64,000 bases of DNA. Source: an uncultured Clostridia bacterium (GTDB lineage Bacteria > Bacillota > Clostridia > TANB77 > CAG-508). Shown here piece after piece: positions 1-8,931 of this stretch (position 1 is its first letter; the number at the start of each line of letters is the position of its first letter). The notes under the pieces are model-generated. The model was given only the letters and a program-made list of their open reading frames with translations. It was not told the DNA's origin and did not search any database. The stretch covers positions 62,001 through 126,000 of the forward strand of contig CAQDYY010000004.1 in the NCBI GenBank assembly GCA_948777935.1, written 5' to 3'. A program made the translations under genes and the position numbers.

Positions 1-22
1 TTATTTGCTCCCTCGTCTGTTT

Positions 23-1564
23 TTATTTGGCATATTCGATTACACGTGATTCACGAATCACATTTACTTTTATTTGTCCTGGATAATCCATTTCATCTTC
101 TACTTTCTTTGCTACATCTCTTGCAAGTAGTGTCATATCTGCATCCGATATTTTTTCTGGTTTTACTATTATACGAATTTCTCTACCTGCTTGAATAGCA
201 AATGATTTATCTACACCTTCAAATGAATCTGCAATTTCTTCTAATTGCTCTAAACGTTTAATGTATGCTTCTAAAGTTTCTCTTCTTGCACCTTGACGTG
301 ATGCACTAATTGCATCTGCTGCTTGTACTAAAACAGCTTCTAATGTCTGTGGCTCTACATCGCCATGGTGAGCTTCTACAGCATTTATTACAAGTGGATT
401 TTCTTTGTATTTTTTTAATATGTCTACACCTATTTCTACGTGTGTTCCTTCCATATCATGGTCTAACGCTTTTCCAATATCGTGTAATAAACCTGCGCGT
501 CTTGCACGTTTAGTATCTAGTCCTAATTCATCTGCCATAATTCTTGCTAAATTTGATACTTCTATTGAATGATTTAATACATTTTGTCCATAACTTGTTC
601 TGTATTTTAATTTACCAAGTAACATAACAATTTCTGGATTTAGTCCCATAACACCAGTTTCTAAAGTGGCTCTTTCTCCCTCTGATTTAATAATAGCCTG
701 TACTTCTTCTTTTGCCTTTTCTACCATCTCTTCAATTTTAGCTGGGTGAATCCTCCCATCTTCAATTAGCTTCTCTAAAGCAATTTTAGCTACTTCTCTT
801 CTTAATGGATCAAAACCTGATAGAATAACTGCTTCTGGTGTATCATCAATAATCAAATCAATTCCTGTTAAGTTTTCTATTGTTTTAATGTTTCTACCTT
901 CTCTACCAATAATTCTACCTTTCATATCGTCATTTGGAAGGTTTACAATTGAAACTGTTGTCTCTGATGTATGGTCTGCTGCACATTTTTGAATTGCATA
1001 TGTTAATAGTTCTTTTGCTTTTTTAGTAGATTCTTCTTTTGCCTTTGTTTCTTCTTCACGAATAATAGCTGCTTTTTCTTGTTTTATTTGTTTTTCTACT
1101 TCTGTAAGTAAAAGTTTTTTTGCTTCTTCTACTGATAACCTAGCTATTTGCTGAAGTTTTTCCATTTGCTCATTAACAGCATTTTCTAATTCTTTTTCCT
1201 TTTCATCTAATTCTTGATATTTCTTATCTGTCTCTCTTTCCTTTTTTTCCAAATTTTCTTCTTTTTTATCAAGATTTTCTTCTTTTTGTATAATTCTTGA
1301 TTCTTGTTTTTGAATTTCGCCTCTTCTTTCTCTAATCTCTTGCTCTAAGTCTTTTCTTTCCTGCATGATTTGCTCTTTTGCTTTAAATATTTCTTCTTTT
1401 TTCTTATTTTCAGCTTCTTTGTTTGCAAGTTCTAATATCTGTTTTGCTTCATTTTCTGCACCTTTGATTTTAGATTCAGCTATTTTTTTGCGTATTGCTA
1501 CACCTATTGGTATAAATACAATAGCTGAGATTAGAACAGTGGCGATAATGATTACGATTTCCAT
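23..1564 (-). CDS. rny: Ribonuclease Y
   Basis: 513 residues, the usual length for RNase Y, the membrane-anchored endoribonuclease that starts bulk mRNA turnover in Firmicutes. An N-terminal transmembrane helix (about residues 3-25) is followed by a long Lys/Glu-rich coiled coil (about 30-190), a KH domain containing GRIIGREGRN (about 215-225) and an HD phosphohydrolase domain whose metal-binding His-Asp pair lies in LLHDIGKAL (about 360). The ATG at 1564 has AGAGGTG upstream. All family landmarks are intact and in one frame. Confidence 0.97.
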   Translation of the reverse strand: MEIVIIIATVLISAIVFIPIGVAIRKKIAESKIKGAENEAKQILELANKEAENKKKEEIFKAKEQIMQERKDLEQEIRERRGEIQKQESRIIQKEENLDKKEENLEKKERETDKKYQELDEKEKELENAVNEQMEKLQQIARLSVEEAKKLLLTEVEKQIKQEKAAIIREEETKAKEESTKKAKELLTYAIQKCAADHTSETTVSIVNLPNDDMKGRIIGREGRNIKTIENLTGIDLIIDDTPEAVILSGFDPLRREVAKIALEKLIEDGRIHPAKIEEMVEKAKEEVQAIIKSEGERATLETGVMGLNPEIVMLLGKLKYRTSYGQNVLNHSIEVSNLARIMADELGLDTKRARRAGLLHDIGKALDHDMEGTHVEIGVDILKKYKENPLVINAVEAHHGDVEPQTLEAVLVQAADAISASRQGARRETLEAYIKRLEQLEEIADSFEGVDKSFAIQAGREIRIIVKPEKISDADMTLLARDVAKKVEDEMDYPGQIKVNVIRESRVIEYAK

Positions 1565-1698
1565 AATCTTACACCTCTTTCTATTTAATTTTCAATGTTC
1601 TAATATATTTAATTTTCTTTTTCTTAATATATTAAACCTACTCTTCTATTTTATATGTATTTAGCTATACTGTCAAGGTATTTTAGATAAAAATAAAA

Positions 1699-1727
1699 GC
1701 AATTTCATTAAATTTTAATAAAATTGC
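1699..1727 (-). terminator. Terminator after the DUF4097 gene
   Basis: Seven-bp stem (GCAATTT/AAATTGC) with an AT-rich loop. Read on the minus strand it is followed by a T-rich run and lies just after the stop codon at 1738. Confidence 0.6.
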
Positions 1728-1737
1728 CTTATTTACT

Positions 1738-2742
1738 TTATTTTCCTAATCTAATATTTCCAGAGGTTGTTTTTACTTTTAACTCTACATATGGTGCATT
1801 ACCCATTACATTTCTTCTGTTTGGTAAAGTAGTATTACCAGATACTGTATCTGTAAACATTTCACAATTTGACTCTTCATTTAAATACATTCTTACTTCC
1901 CCTGATGTTGTTTTTATATTAGAATCTGCTGTTATTTTAAAATCGTCACTTTTTATATTTCCAGATACGCTTTGCATATCTACACTACCTTCTATTTTGC
2001 GGGCCTCAATTTCTCCTGAAGTTGTTTTTGCTTCAATTTCTCCTATAGCATTATTTATAGTTATATCTCCCGAAACTGTTTTTAAGTTTATTTTTCCTTC
2101 TATACTTTCTACAGAAATATCTCCAGATGTTGTCTTTAATTTTAAATTATCTTCTTTTAAGTTTTGTAATTTAATATCTCCTGATACAGTTTCTATCCCA
2201 ATACTTTTTGCTTCAATATCTCCCATTTTTATATCTCCACTTGTAGAAGAAATTGTTAAATCATCAAATTTTAAACTTTCGTCCACTTCTATATCACCTG
2301 ATACTAAACTTATTTTTAAAGTTTTTTCATATTCTTTAGGTATATATACATCATACGCCTTTTGGTCGAAAAATCCTATGTAAAAGAAATAAATTTTATT
2401 CTTTTCACTAATATTTATAGTAGAAGATGTTCTATTTACTTTAAATAATTCATCTTCTTTTAGTTCTTTAACCGAATATTGAACCACACGCATTTTACTA
2501 TCTTCTGTAAAATGTACATTTAAATCTGAAGATTTAAATTCTAATTCTATTTTGTCTACATCTACTAAATCAATACTTTCTTCTTTTCGTATGTATTCAC
2601 TTTTTCTTAATTCTTTCCCACTTCCAAAACCTAAAAACCAGTTCCAGTTATTATTATGAATAGCAAATATTAAAACTTTGGTAAACGAAATAACTAACAT
2701 CATTAGTACAATAATTAATACAATAATTCCTATTTTTTTCAT
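1738..2742 (-). CDS. DUF4097-type beta-helix surface protein
   Basis: 334 residues. One N-terminal membrane helix (about 3-25) is followed by an extracytoplasmic region built from tandem units of about 17-20 residues carrying TTSGDI or TVSGDI, typical of DUF4097 repeat proteins, which fold as a right-handed beta helix. It is the last gene of a four-gene operon, one base from the HAAS-domain gene, and terminates at a hairpin near 1700. Family members are found with PspC/PadR modules and are thought to sense or buffer envelope stress; the exact role is unknown. Confidence 0.85.
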   Translation of the reverse strand: MKKIGIIVLIIVLMMLVISFTKVLIFAIHNNNWNWFLGFGSGKELRKSEYIRKEESIDLVDVDKIELEFKSSDLNVHFTEDSKMRVVQYSVKELKEDELFKVNRTSSTINISEKNKIYFFYIGFFDQKAYDVYIPKEYEKTLKISLVSGDIEVDESLKFDDLTISSTSGDIKMGDIEAKSIGIETVSGDIKLQNLKEDNLKLKTTSGDISVESIEGKINLKTVSGDITINNAIGEIEAKTTSGEIEARKIEGSVDMQSVSGNIKSDDFKITADSNIKTTSGEVRMYLNEESNCEMFTDTVSGNTTLPNRRNVMGNAPYVELKVKTTSGNIRLGK

Positions 2743-2743
2743 T

Positions 2744-3400
2744 TTATTCTTCTCCTAACTTAAATAATAAATGTATAATGTTTTCTATTAATGTTGCAAT
2801 TAAAAAGATAATCCAAGAAATATACCAAATTCCAAATGTAAAGCTAACTAGTAGATATATAATAACTGTTAGTGTCCATATAATAGAGTCTATTGCTTTT
2901 TTCAATTCCTTGTTTTTATCTTTTTTTCCTTTCCATTCCTTAAATTCTTCTACCATTGTATCTTCATATTTTGTATATTTAGGTCTTGTCATAAAATGAT
3001 ATATTAATATACATGTAGATAGCCCTGCAAGTGCAAGGAACGCTGATGCTGATATAAAATCTGGCATGCTAAGTTCATCTAATACAATAACTGCTATTAA
3101 ACTTAAAATATATAAACCAACGCAAATAGAAACTGTAAGACCTGTCTTTTTCCTTGCTTCTCCTACATATTCTTTATGAATTGGATTGTTCTTGTTTAAT
3201 TCTTCAACAAGTTCATTTACATCACCAATTTCATCTATTACAGTTTTAAATGCTTCTTCTTCTTTTTTCCCTTGTTTTAATAAATCTTCATATTTATCTT
3301 CTGCATTAGATATAATTTCATCTTTTAAATCATTTGCTCTTTTAGTATTTGGAGCACTTTCAAATAGAGTATTAACCTCTTTTCTAATTTTCTCGTTCAT
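2744..3400 (-). CDS. HAAS-domain (DUF1700-like) membrane protein
   Basis: 218 residues. The cytoplasmic N-terminal part (about 1-75) is helical and charged, with an IGDVNELVEELN segment characteristic of HAAS/DUF1700 domains that partner PadR regulators. It is followed by two pairs of hydrophobic helices (about 90-135 and 170-215), predicted to be transmembrane. It lies between PspC and DUF4097 genes with minimal gaps, so all four are probably co-expressed. The family name is an inference from sequence pattern and neighbourhood. Confidence 0.75.
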   Translation of the reverse strand: MNEKIRKEVNTLFESAPNTKRANDLKDEIISNAEDKYEDLLKQGKKEEEAFKTVIDEIGDVNELVEELNKNNPIHKEYVGEARKKTGLTVSICVGLYILSLIAVIVLDELSMPDFISASAFLALAGLSTCILIYHFMTRPKYTKYEDTMVEEFKEWKGKKDKNKELKKAIDSIIWTLTVIIYLLVSFTFGIWYISWIIFLIATLIENIIHLLFKLGEE

Positions 3401-3421
3401 TTTTTCTTCTCTCCCCTTTAT

Positions 3422-3616
3422 TCAAATAATATCTGATTTTTTTGGCATTACAATAGCTGCTACAATATATGCTATAATTCCGCCTCCCCAACAACATGAA
3501 AATAAAATCCATGCTAAACGTACAAGTGTTGCATCTATATCAAAATATTCTGCAATTCCACCACATACGCCATCTAGTTTTTTGCCTTGCTCAATTTTGT
3601 ACAATTTTTTTTGCAT
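3422..3616 (-). CDS. PspC-domain membrane protein
   Basis: 64 residues, essentially a single PspC domain: KLDGVCGGIAEYF (about 13-25) followed by a hydrophobic membrane segment (about 33-56). PspC proteins are inner-membrane sensors of envelope stress. The gene sits 15 bp downstream of a PadR regulator, which suggests that PadR controls it. Confidence 0.9.
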   Translation of the reverse strand: MQKKLYKIEQGKKLDGVCGGIAEYFDIDATLVRLAWILFSCCWGGGIIAYIVAAIVMPKKSDII

Positions 3617-3631
3617 AATTTACTCCCCTTT

Positions 3632-3952
3632 CTAAATTAATTTGTCTATTAATTCTTTTGTTAAGTTCCACTCTTCTATGTTCTTTTTATAAAATTCAAT
3701 TCCTTCGTTGGTAATAGAATAATACCTTCTTCTTGCTCCACTATTTCCTTCTCCCCAAAAAGATGTAATATAACCTGCTTCTTCCAATCTTCTAAAAGCA
3801 CAATATAATGTTGCATCATTTAATTCATACTTGTTATTAGTTTTTTCTTTAATAGATTTATTAATTTCATATCCATAACTATTTCCTTTCATTAAGTGTG
3901 CTAGAATAATGGTTTCAGTATGCCCTCTAATAACATCTGCTCGAATTGACAT
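3632..3952 (-). CDS. PadR family transcriptional regulator
   Basis: 106 residues with the PadR winged helix: ILAHLMKGNSYGYEINKSI near the N terminus, the LNDATLYCAFRRLEEAGYI recognition region and a GARRRYYSITNEG wing. It is the first gene of the PadR-PspC-HAAS-DUF4097 operon and probably autoregulates it. It lacks the long C-terminal helical domain of larger PadR proteins, so it belongs to the short subgroup. Confidence 0.93.
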   Translation of the reverse strand: MSIRADVIRGHTETIILAHLMKGNSYGYEINKSIKEKTNNKYELNDATLYCAFRRLEEAGYITSFWGEGNSGARRRYYSITNEGIEFYKKNIEEWNLTKELIDKLI

Positions 3953-4029
3953 TTTATCACCTCTCTTTTAACATAAACTATTATATATCAATATACCTTA
4001 TCTGTCAAGGTATATTGTGTAAAAAAATA

Positions 4030-4083
4030 GGGCACAGTGGTGTCATGTCTATTAAGCATTCCCTTTAAACGGTACCCATACAT
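4030..4083 (+). repeat. Interspersed repeat family A, copy A1
   Basis: Begins GGGCACAGTGGTGTCATGTC, has TTCCC in the middle and ends in a degenerate form of the usual CGRTGCCCCTACA. The GGGCAC start and the GTGCCC-like end can pair. It is in inverted orientation to A2 at 5427-5478. Confidence 0.85.
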
Positions 4084-4098
4084 TTAATATTTTCTATT

Positions 4099-4941
4099 TT
4101 ACAAATTTTCTTCTACTTTTTTTATTTCTACTAAATCAATTTTTGCAGGATATGTTGTAGTTACCACTCCTGTATATATAACAAGAACTTTATCTCCTTT
4201 TTTTAGTTGTATTTGTTGCTTCTCGGGAATTATAAAACTATATTTATCACATTCAAATTCCCCTGATTTATCATCTGTTTTCACAAAAACTGCCTTTCCA
4301 TTTACTTTTTCAACTGTTCCTATAAAATTTGGTCCTGTTTCATTAATTTTTGCAGTTTTTAAATAACTTGCTATTTCATAATTCTTGTATTCACTAGTTT
4401 CTTCTCCATATACAGTTAATTCTAATTTTATATAGTCTTCACTTTCTGTCTTTGTGATTCCATAAAAGTTGCCTGGAAGATCATTTTTTATTGTTGATTT
4501 TTTATTTGACTTTTCTACAAATCTATCTTTAGAATTATCTGTTACAACAACATATTTGTTTTGATATCTTTGATAACATATATCAGTTATTAGCATATCT
4601 CCCTCTTTAGTATACTCTATAATTCTTAGTATATCAGATGTACGATTTTTATTAGTAATTTTCGTATTTTCTATAAACTCATCTAGTATTTCAGCATTAT
4701 ATACTTGTTTATCAGTAATAATAAAGCATCCATCATACAATGCCTGTTCAAAACTATATTCTTCTGGAAGCCCATCTATTGATAAATATTTTCCTAGTTC
4801 TCTATAATTTATCCCTTTATTTCTTAGTTTTTCATTATTTAAAGGATTGTATATCATAAAAATTATTGTTGCTAATAGTGAAATAGCTATTATCCCAATC
4901 ATACTCCATAATAATACACTTTTTTTCATATGTTTCACCAT
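4099..4941 (-). CDS. Uncharacterised membrane-anchored protein
   Basis: 280 residues. One hydrophobic helix near the N terminus (about 11-31) is followed by an extracytoplasmic region of mixed alpha/beta character with no motif I recognise; the last 80 residues are beta-rich and could be an OB-like barrel. A second ATG at 4929 is a likely alternative start because AAAGGA directly abuts the first. It shares a cassette bounded by inverted family A repeats with a divergent XRE gene, suggesting an accessory unit. Function unknown. Confidence 0.6.
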   Translation of the reverse strand: MVKHMKKSVLLWSMIGIIAISLLATIIFMIYNPLNNEKLRNKGINYRELGKYLSIDGLPEEYSFEQALYDGCFIITDKQVYNAEILDEFIENTKITNKNRTSDILRIIEYTKEGDMLITDICYQRYQNKYVVVTDNSKDRFVEKSNKKSTIKNDLPGNFYGITKTESEDYIKLELTVYGEETSEYKNYEIASYLKTAKINETGPNFIGTVEKVNGKAVFVKTDDKSGEFECDKYSFIIPEKQQIQLKKGDKVLVIYTGVVTTTYPAKIDLVEIKKVEENL

Positions 4942-5090
4942 TCCTTTTCTAATTTTGATACATTTTTCATATGTATTTTTGACATTATATCATACTATTT
5001 TTTATAATGCAAAATATCTTAATGTGTTCGGTAGTTTCCAAATAGTCTTACAAATTCTTTTGCTATACTTTTACTAACGGAGGTAGTTTT

Positions 5091-5360
5091 ATGATAATAA
5101 CTGATGCAATTAATTTGAGGATTAGCGAACTTCTTAAGCAACATGGATTAAGTGTATATGCACTTTCATATCGTGCAGGAATTTCAAATTCTATTATTAG
5201 TGATTGTAAAAGAGGAAAAGTAAAAGAACTCTCTGTTAGTTCTATTATTCATATTTGTGAAGGATTAAACATAGAATTAAAAGATTTTTTTGATGCAGAA
5301 TATTTTAAAGATGTCGAAGCTATTGAACGCTTCGATAAAAATAGTTCAAAAGTTGTCTAG
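5091..5360 (+). CDS. XRE-family helix-turn-helix regulator
   Basis: 89 residues with one Cro/cI-type helix-turn-helix (about 8-65: ISELLKQHGLSVYALSYRAG, then a recognition helix around ISNSIISDCKRGKV). A strong GGAGG lies upstream of the ATG. It is divergent from the membrane-anchored protein at 4099-4941 and may control it. Its terminator is at 5364-5392. Confidence 0.85.
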   Translation: MIITDAINLRISELLKQHGLSVYALSYRAGISNSIISDCKRGKVKELSVSSIIHICEGLNIELKDFFDAEYFKDVEAIERFDKNSSKVV

Positions 5361-5363
5361 TAG

Positions 5364-5392
5364 AAAAAGAGAACTTTATAGTTCTTTTTTTA
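5364..5392 (+). terminator. Terminator after the XRE gene
   Basis: GAACT/AGTTC stem with flanking A and T runs, ending in seven T residues, just past the stop codon at 5360. Confidence 0.7.
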
Positions 5393-5426
5393 TATTATAT
5401 GAATTTACTCTATTTTAAGTTAAAAA

Positions 5427-5478
5427 TGTAGGGGCACCGTTTGTGGGAATACCAGTTAGACATGACACCACTGTGCCC
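5427..5478 (-). repeat. Interspersed repeat family A, copy A2 (inverted)
   Basis: Same element as A1 on the opposite strand: TGTAGGGGCACCGTTTGTGG at the left and ACACCACTGTGCCC at the right. With A1 it brackets 4099-5360. Confidence 0.9.
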
Positions 5479-5498
5479 TTTTGTTATATTCTTATGCT

Positions 5499-6032
5499 TT
5501 ATCTCCAAACATCCCCATTAATATATTGGGTTAATGCCATTATATATGCTGTTTCCGTCAAATCAATTCTTGATATTTGATCATGTGTTAAATTTTGAAT
5601 TGCTCCACCTTTATTATGTCTTTCGTTATCTTCATAAAAAATAGAATTCATTACTTGGCTTAAATCTGTATTAATTATATCTTGTACTAACCTCTCTGGC
5701 ACTGGAAAAGATGCACTTGTACCATAGCTTTCAAAATCATTGTTGTCTTCTATAACAGCAAGATTTGTAACCATCCATCTACCTAAAGAATTATATATTC
5801 CACTTTCACTAGATAAATATAAATCTGCTTTTATATTATTTTTCATACAATATTCTTTTAAATTTCTTACTCTATTTTTAGCTCCTATATATATTTCTTC
5901 ATTTACTGGTTCTTCACTTACATTAGATTCTACTGGTATACCCTCAATTTCAATATTTTCAAAATACCTTGATAATGCCCTTCTTGCACCTTCTATTTTT
6001 CCTTGATTTTTTGTTGCAACTAATACTTTCAT
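5499..6032 (-). CDS. DUF84 family inosine/xanthosine triphosphatase-like protein
   Basis: 177 residues from the ATG at 6032, preferred over one at 6059 because AAGGAAGGTG lies 7-8 bases upstream. The N terminus MKVLVATKNQGKIEGARRA and the PVESNVSEEP segment match the DUF84/YjjX fold, whose members hydrolyse non-canonical ITP/XTP to protect nucleotide pools. SSESGIYNS would be the active-site loop. It is single-copy and monocistronic here, next to repeat A2. Confidence 0.82.
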   Translation of the reverse strand: MKVLVATKNQGKIEGARRALSRYFENIEIEGIPVESNVSEEPVNEEIYIGAKNRVRNLKEYCMKNNIKADLYLSSESGIYNSLGRWMVTNLAVIEDNNDFESYGTSASFPVPERLVQDIINTDLSQVMNSIFYEDNERHNKGGAIQNLTHDQISRIDLTETAYIMALTQYINGDVWR

Positions 6033-6063
6033 TTTATACACCTTCCTTATTTTTAACACACAT

Positions 6064-6092
6064 AAAAGCTATGCAATCGTCACATAGCTTTT
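6064..6092 (-). terminator. Terminator after the GGGtGRT gene
   Basis: AAAAGCTATG/CATAGCTTTT stem with a nine-base loop; T-rich on the minus strand and works in either direction. Lies between 6177 and the DUF84 start. Confidence 0.7.
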
Positions 6093-6176
6093 ATTGTTTA
6101 TATATTTTCCTATTTCATAGCTAGCTAACGCAGACTAGATCTGTAATATTCTACTTCATACTTCGTATTCATAGAA

Positions 6177-7181
6177 TTAACGGCTCATAGCTTCTTCTAC
6201 TGCTACTGCTACAGATACAGTACATCCAACCATTGGGTTGTTACCCATACCAATTAACCCCATCATTTCAACGTGTGCTGGAACTGATGATGAACCTGCA
6301 AATTGTGCATCTGAGTGCATTCTTCCCATTGTATCTGTCATACCATATGAAGCAGGTCCTGCTCCCATATTATCTGGATGTAATGTTCTTCCTGTTCCTC
6401 CTCCTGATGCTACTGAGAAATATTTTTTACCTTGTTCTATACATTCTTTTTTGTATGTACCTGCAACTGGATGTTGGAATCTTGTTGGGTTTGTAGAGTT
6501 ACCTGTAATTGATACATCTACACCTTCCATATGCATAATTGCTACACCTTCTCTAACATCATTTGCACCATAACATCTAACTTTTGCTCTTTCACCATCA
6601 GAGTATGCAATTTCTTTAACTACATTTACTTTTCCTGTAAAGAAATCAAAGTCTGTTTGTACATATGTAAATCCATTAATTCTTGATATGACTTGTGCTG
6701 CATCTTTTCCAAGTCCATTTAAGATAACTCTTAATGGTTCTTTTCTTACTTTATTTGCAGATTTTGCAATACCAATTGCACCTTCTGCTGCTGCAAAAGA
6801 TTCGTGTCCTGCTAAGAATGCAAAACATTTTGTTTCTTCTGATAATAACATAGATGCTAAATTTCCATGTCCTAATCCTACTTTTCTATCATCTGCAACA
6901 GAACCTGGAATACAAAATGCTTGTAATCCCTCTCCTATTGCCTTTGCAGCATCTGCTGCTTTTACACAATCTTTTTTAATTGCAATTGCTGCACCTAAAG
7001 TATACGCCCAAGCTGCATTTTCAAAACAAATTGGTTGAACACTTTTTGTAATATCATATGGATTAAATCCTTTTTCTTTACAAATATTTAGTGCATCTTC
7101 AAAATCTTTAATTCCGTATTTTTCCATTACTGGTTTAATTTGGTCTATTCTTCTTTCATAACTTTCAAATGTTACTGCCAT
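6177..7181 (-). CDS. GGGtGRT protein (conserved, function unknown)
   Basis: 334 residues with the signature SVASGGGTGRTLHPDN (about 258-273) that gives this family its descriptive name, plus conserved CFAFLAGHESFAAAEGAIG (about 118-136) and a C-terminal GMGNNPMVGCTVSVAVAVEE stretch. No catalytic chemistry is established. GGAGGAATAAATA precedes the ATG. It follows an iron-sulfur scaffold-like gene, the partner it has in other anaerobic Firmicutes, so a role in Fe-S or sulfur chemistry is inferred. Conserved Cys, His and Asp residues would suit a metal or cofactor site. Confidence 0.85.
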   Translation of the reverse strand: MAVTFESYERRIDQIKPVMEKYGIKDFEDALNICKEKGFNPYDITKSVQPICFENAAWAYTLGAAIAIKKDCVKAADAAKAIGEGLQAFCIPGSVADDRKVGLGHGNLASMLLSEETKCFAFLAGHESFAAAEGAIGIAKSANKVRKEPLRVILNGLGKDAAQVISRINGFTYVQTDFDFFTGKVNVVKEIAYSDGERAKVRCYGANDVREGVAIMHMEGVDVSITGNSTNPTRFQHPVAGTYKKECIEQGKKYFSVASGGGTGRTLHPDNMGAGPASYGMTDTMGRMHSDAQFAGSSSVPAHVEMMGLIGMGNNPMVGCTVSVAVAVEEAMSR

Positions 7182-7210
7182 TATTTATTCCTCCTCATAT
7201 ATTATTTCTT

Positions 7211-7334
7211 GAAACGAAGCAAAATCGGTATATTACTAGGAAAACGATTAAAAATTTTTGAGATTGTACGTTTGTACACCCAAAAAAATTTTTATGAAGT
7301 TTGACACCGCAAGATGCCGATTTTCATTCGTTTC
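7211..7334 (-). repeat. Structured intergenic element family C, copy C1
   Basis: About 124 bp between the NifU-like stop codon and the GGGtGRT gene. The outer stem pairs GAAACGAA and AAATCGGTAT with ATGCCGATTTT and TTCGTTTC. The core has CTAGGAAAACGA, a GTACGTTTGTAC hairpin and ATGAAGTTTGAC. Two other copies share the core but not the outer stem. Strand is uncertain; it is probably transcribed leftward with its neighbours. Confidence 0.75.
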
Positions 7335-8027
7335 TTACTCTTTTCTTGGGTCTATTACCTTAACTGCCTCATCAAATCTTCCATATTTTCCACTTGCTTT
7401 TTCAATAGCTTCCATTGGTTCAATTCCTTTTTTGATGTTTTCCATCATTTTTCCTAAGTTTACATATTTGTATCCTATAATTTGATTGTCTTTATCAAGA
7501 CCTATTTCTACTATGTATCCTTCTGCAAGCTCTAAGTATCTTGGGCCTTTTGCAAGTGTTGAATAAATTGTTCCCACTTGACTTCTATGTCCTTTTCCTA
7601 AATCTTCAAGCCCTGCTCCTATTTGAAGTCCTCCTTCTGAGAATGCAGATTGTGATCTACCATATACGATTTGTAAGAATAATTCTCTCATAGCAGTATT
7701 AATTGCATCACATACTAAGTCTGTGTTTAATGCTTCTAGGATTGTTTTTCCTACTAATATTTCTCCTGCCATTGCTGCTGAATGAGTCATTCCTGAACAT
7801 CCTATTGTTTCAACTAGTGCTTCTTGTATAATTCCTTCTTTGATATTTAGAGTTAATTTACATGCTCCTTGTTGAGGTGCACACCAACCAATACCGTGTG
7901 TTAACCCTGATATATCTTTAATTTCTTTTGCTTTTACCCATTTTCCCTCTTCTGGAATTGGTGCTGGTCCATGGTCCACTCCTTTTGCTACTGGACACAT
8001 TTCTTCTACTTCTTTTGAATAAATCAT
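7335..8027 (-). CDS. NifU/IscU-like iron-sulfur cluster scaffold protein
   Basis: 230 residues. Cys residues placed as in IscU/NifU N-domain scaffolds are visible in GIGWCAPQQGACK (about 47-59) and ETIGCSGMTHSAAMAGEIL (about 75-93). It is longer than IscU (about 125-150), with an extra C-terminal region that includes SEGGLQIGAGLEDLG. It is probably co-transcribed with the GGGtGRT gene through element C1. Scaffold function is inferred from the fold; no isc or suf genes are nearby. Confidence 0.82.
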   Translation of the reverse strand: MIYSKEVEEMCPVAKGVDHGPAPIPEEGKWVKAKEIKDISGLTHGIGWCAPQQGACKLTLNIKEGIIQEALVETIGCSGMTHSAAMAGEILVGKTILEALNTDLVCDAINTAMRELFLQIVYGRSQSAFSEGGLQIGAGLEDLGKGHRSQVGTIYSTLAKGPRYLELAEGYIVEIGLDKDNQIIGYKYVNLGKMMENIKKGIEPMEAIEKASGKYGRFDEAVKVIDPRKE

Positions 8028-8081
8028 TTTAATTGCTCCTTTCTAGCATTAATATATATTTTAAAAATTTTGAAAACATTA

Positions 8082-8804
8082 TTAATTTGTAATTAAAATT
8101 TGACTTTTAACCTCTATTTCTTGTTCCTCTACTTCTTTTTCTGTGTTCTCGTTGTTAGATATAGGTTCTGCCCTTACATCGATATCATCATTTTCATCTA
8201 TATTTTTTTCTTCTTTTTCATATTTTTTATTATATTGTGTAATATTACTAACTGTCATTTCATAAATTGCTTCTTGATATGTAGACTTTTTATTAACTTT
8301 ATGTCGTTTTTCTTCTAAATATTCTTCTATCATATTTTTTTCTTTTCTTGAGTAACTAGATAACGGAATTTCTAAATATTCATGTCTCCATATTAAATGC
8401 CTATCATCACTTGTGTATCTTGATTGTTGCAAATTTTCATAACTATATTCTGCATTAAACTTACAGTCCTTAACCCACATAGTAACATTGCTCCATGGAT
8501 TTTCTCCAATAGCTATCATTGCTTTTCTTAATTGTTTGATTTCATTATATAAATTTTCAGCTAATTTTAAATAACCATGTTCATCAATATTAAATTTTGT
8601 TGGTATTTCATAAACATTTATTGGATTTTTTCTTATCATACTTTTAGGGAAATAGTAGAAAAACATTTCTCCTGTTTGTACTTCTTTAAAGTGATCTACC
8701 ACAGAAGCATATAAATACACACGATCCCATTTTTCAGGGATCATATAAAATAACTGTTTTAGTACTTTATCATAATGTTCTTGCATAATGGATTTTGCTA
8801 TCAT
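8082..8804 (-). CDS. YezG-like (DUF600) immunity protein
   Basis: 240 residues. The first 150 match the YezG/DUF600 immunity fold: MIPEKWDRVYLYASV (about 22-36), GEMFFYYFPKS (about 46-56) and FTMW-type beta strands. Such proteins neutralise LXG/YeeF polymorphic toxins. Residues 160-240 form a charged, low-complexity Glu/Lys/Asn tail not typical of the family. No toxin gene is adjacent, so it is an orphan. It lies downstream of gpmI with structured element D1 in its leader and a GGGGG ribosome binding site. Confidence 0.75.
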   Translation of the reverse strand: MIAKSIMQEHYDKVLKQLFYMIPEKWDRVYLYASVVDHFKEVQTGEMFFYYFPKSMIRKNPINVYEIPTKFNIDEHGYLKLAENLYNEIKQLRKAMIAIGENPWSNVTMWVKDCKFNAEYSYENLQQSRYTSDDRHLIWRHEYLEIPLSSYSRKEKNMIEEYLEEKRHKVNKKSTYQEAIYEMTVSNITQYNKKYEKEEKNIDENDDIDVRAEPISNNENTEKEVEEQEIEVKSQILITN

Positions 8805-8819
8805 AAACGCCCCCGTTTA

Positions 8820-8931
8820 TTTTTATACTGTAGGAATTTTCTCCCTGTGGGAGGAAAGCTCCGTACAGGATAAATATGCGAATTTATAGAATTTTTTTGC
8901 GGTTTCCACCGCTTAAAAATTCTTAAATTCG
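8820..8931 (-). repeat. Structured leader element family D, copy D1
   Basis: On the minus strand it starts inside the last codons of gpmI and runs to within 16 bases of the yezG-like start. One hairpin carries GCGGTGGAAACCGC on an AATT-rich stem. The second pairs CTGTA with TACAG around GGAGC...TTCC and CTCCC...GGGAG. The same two-hairpin layout precedes hrcA. Confidence 0.75.
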
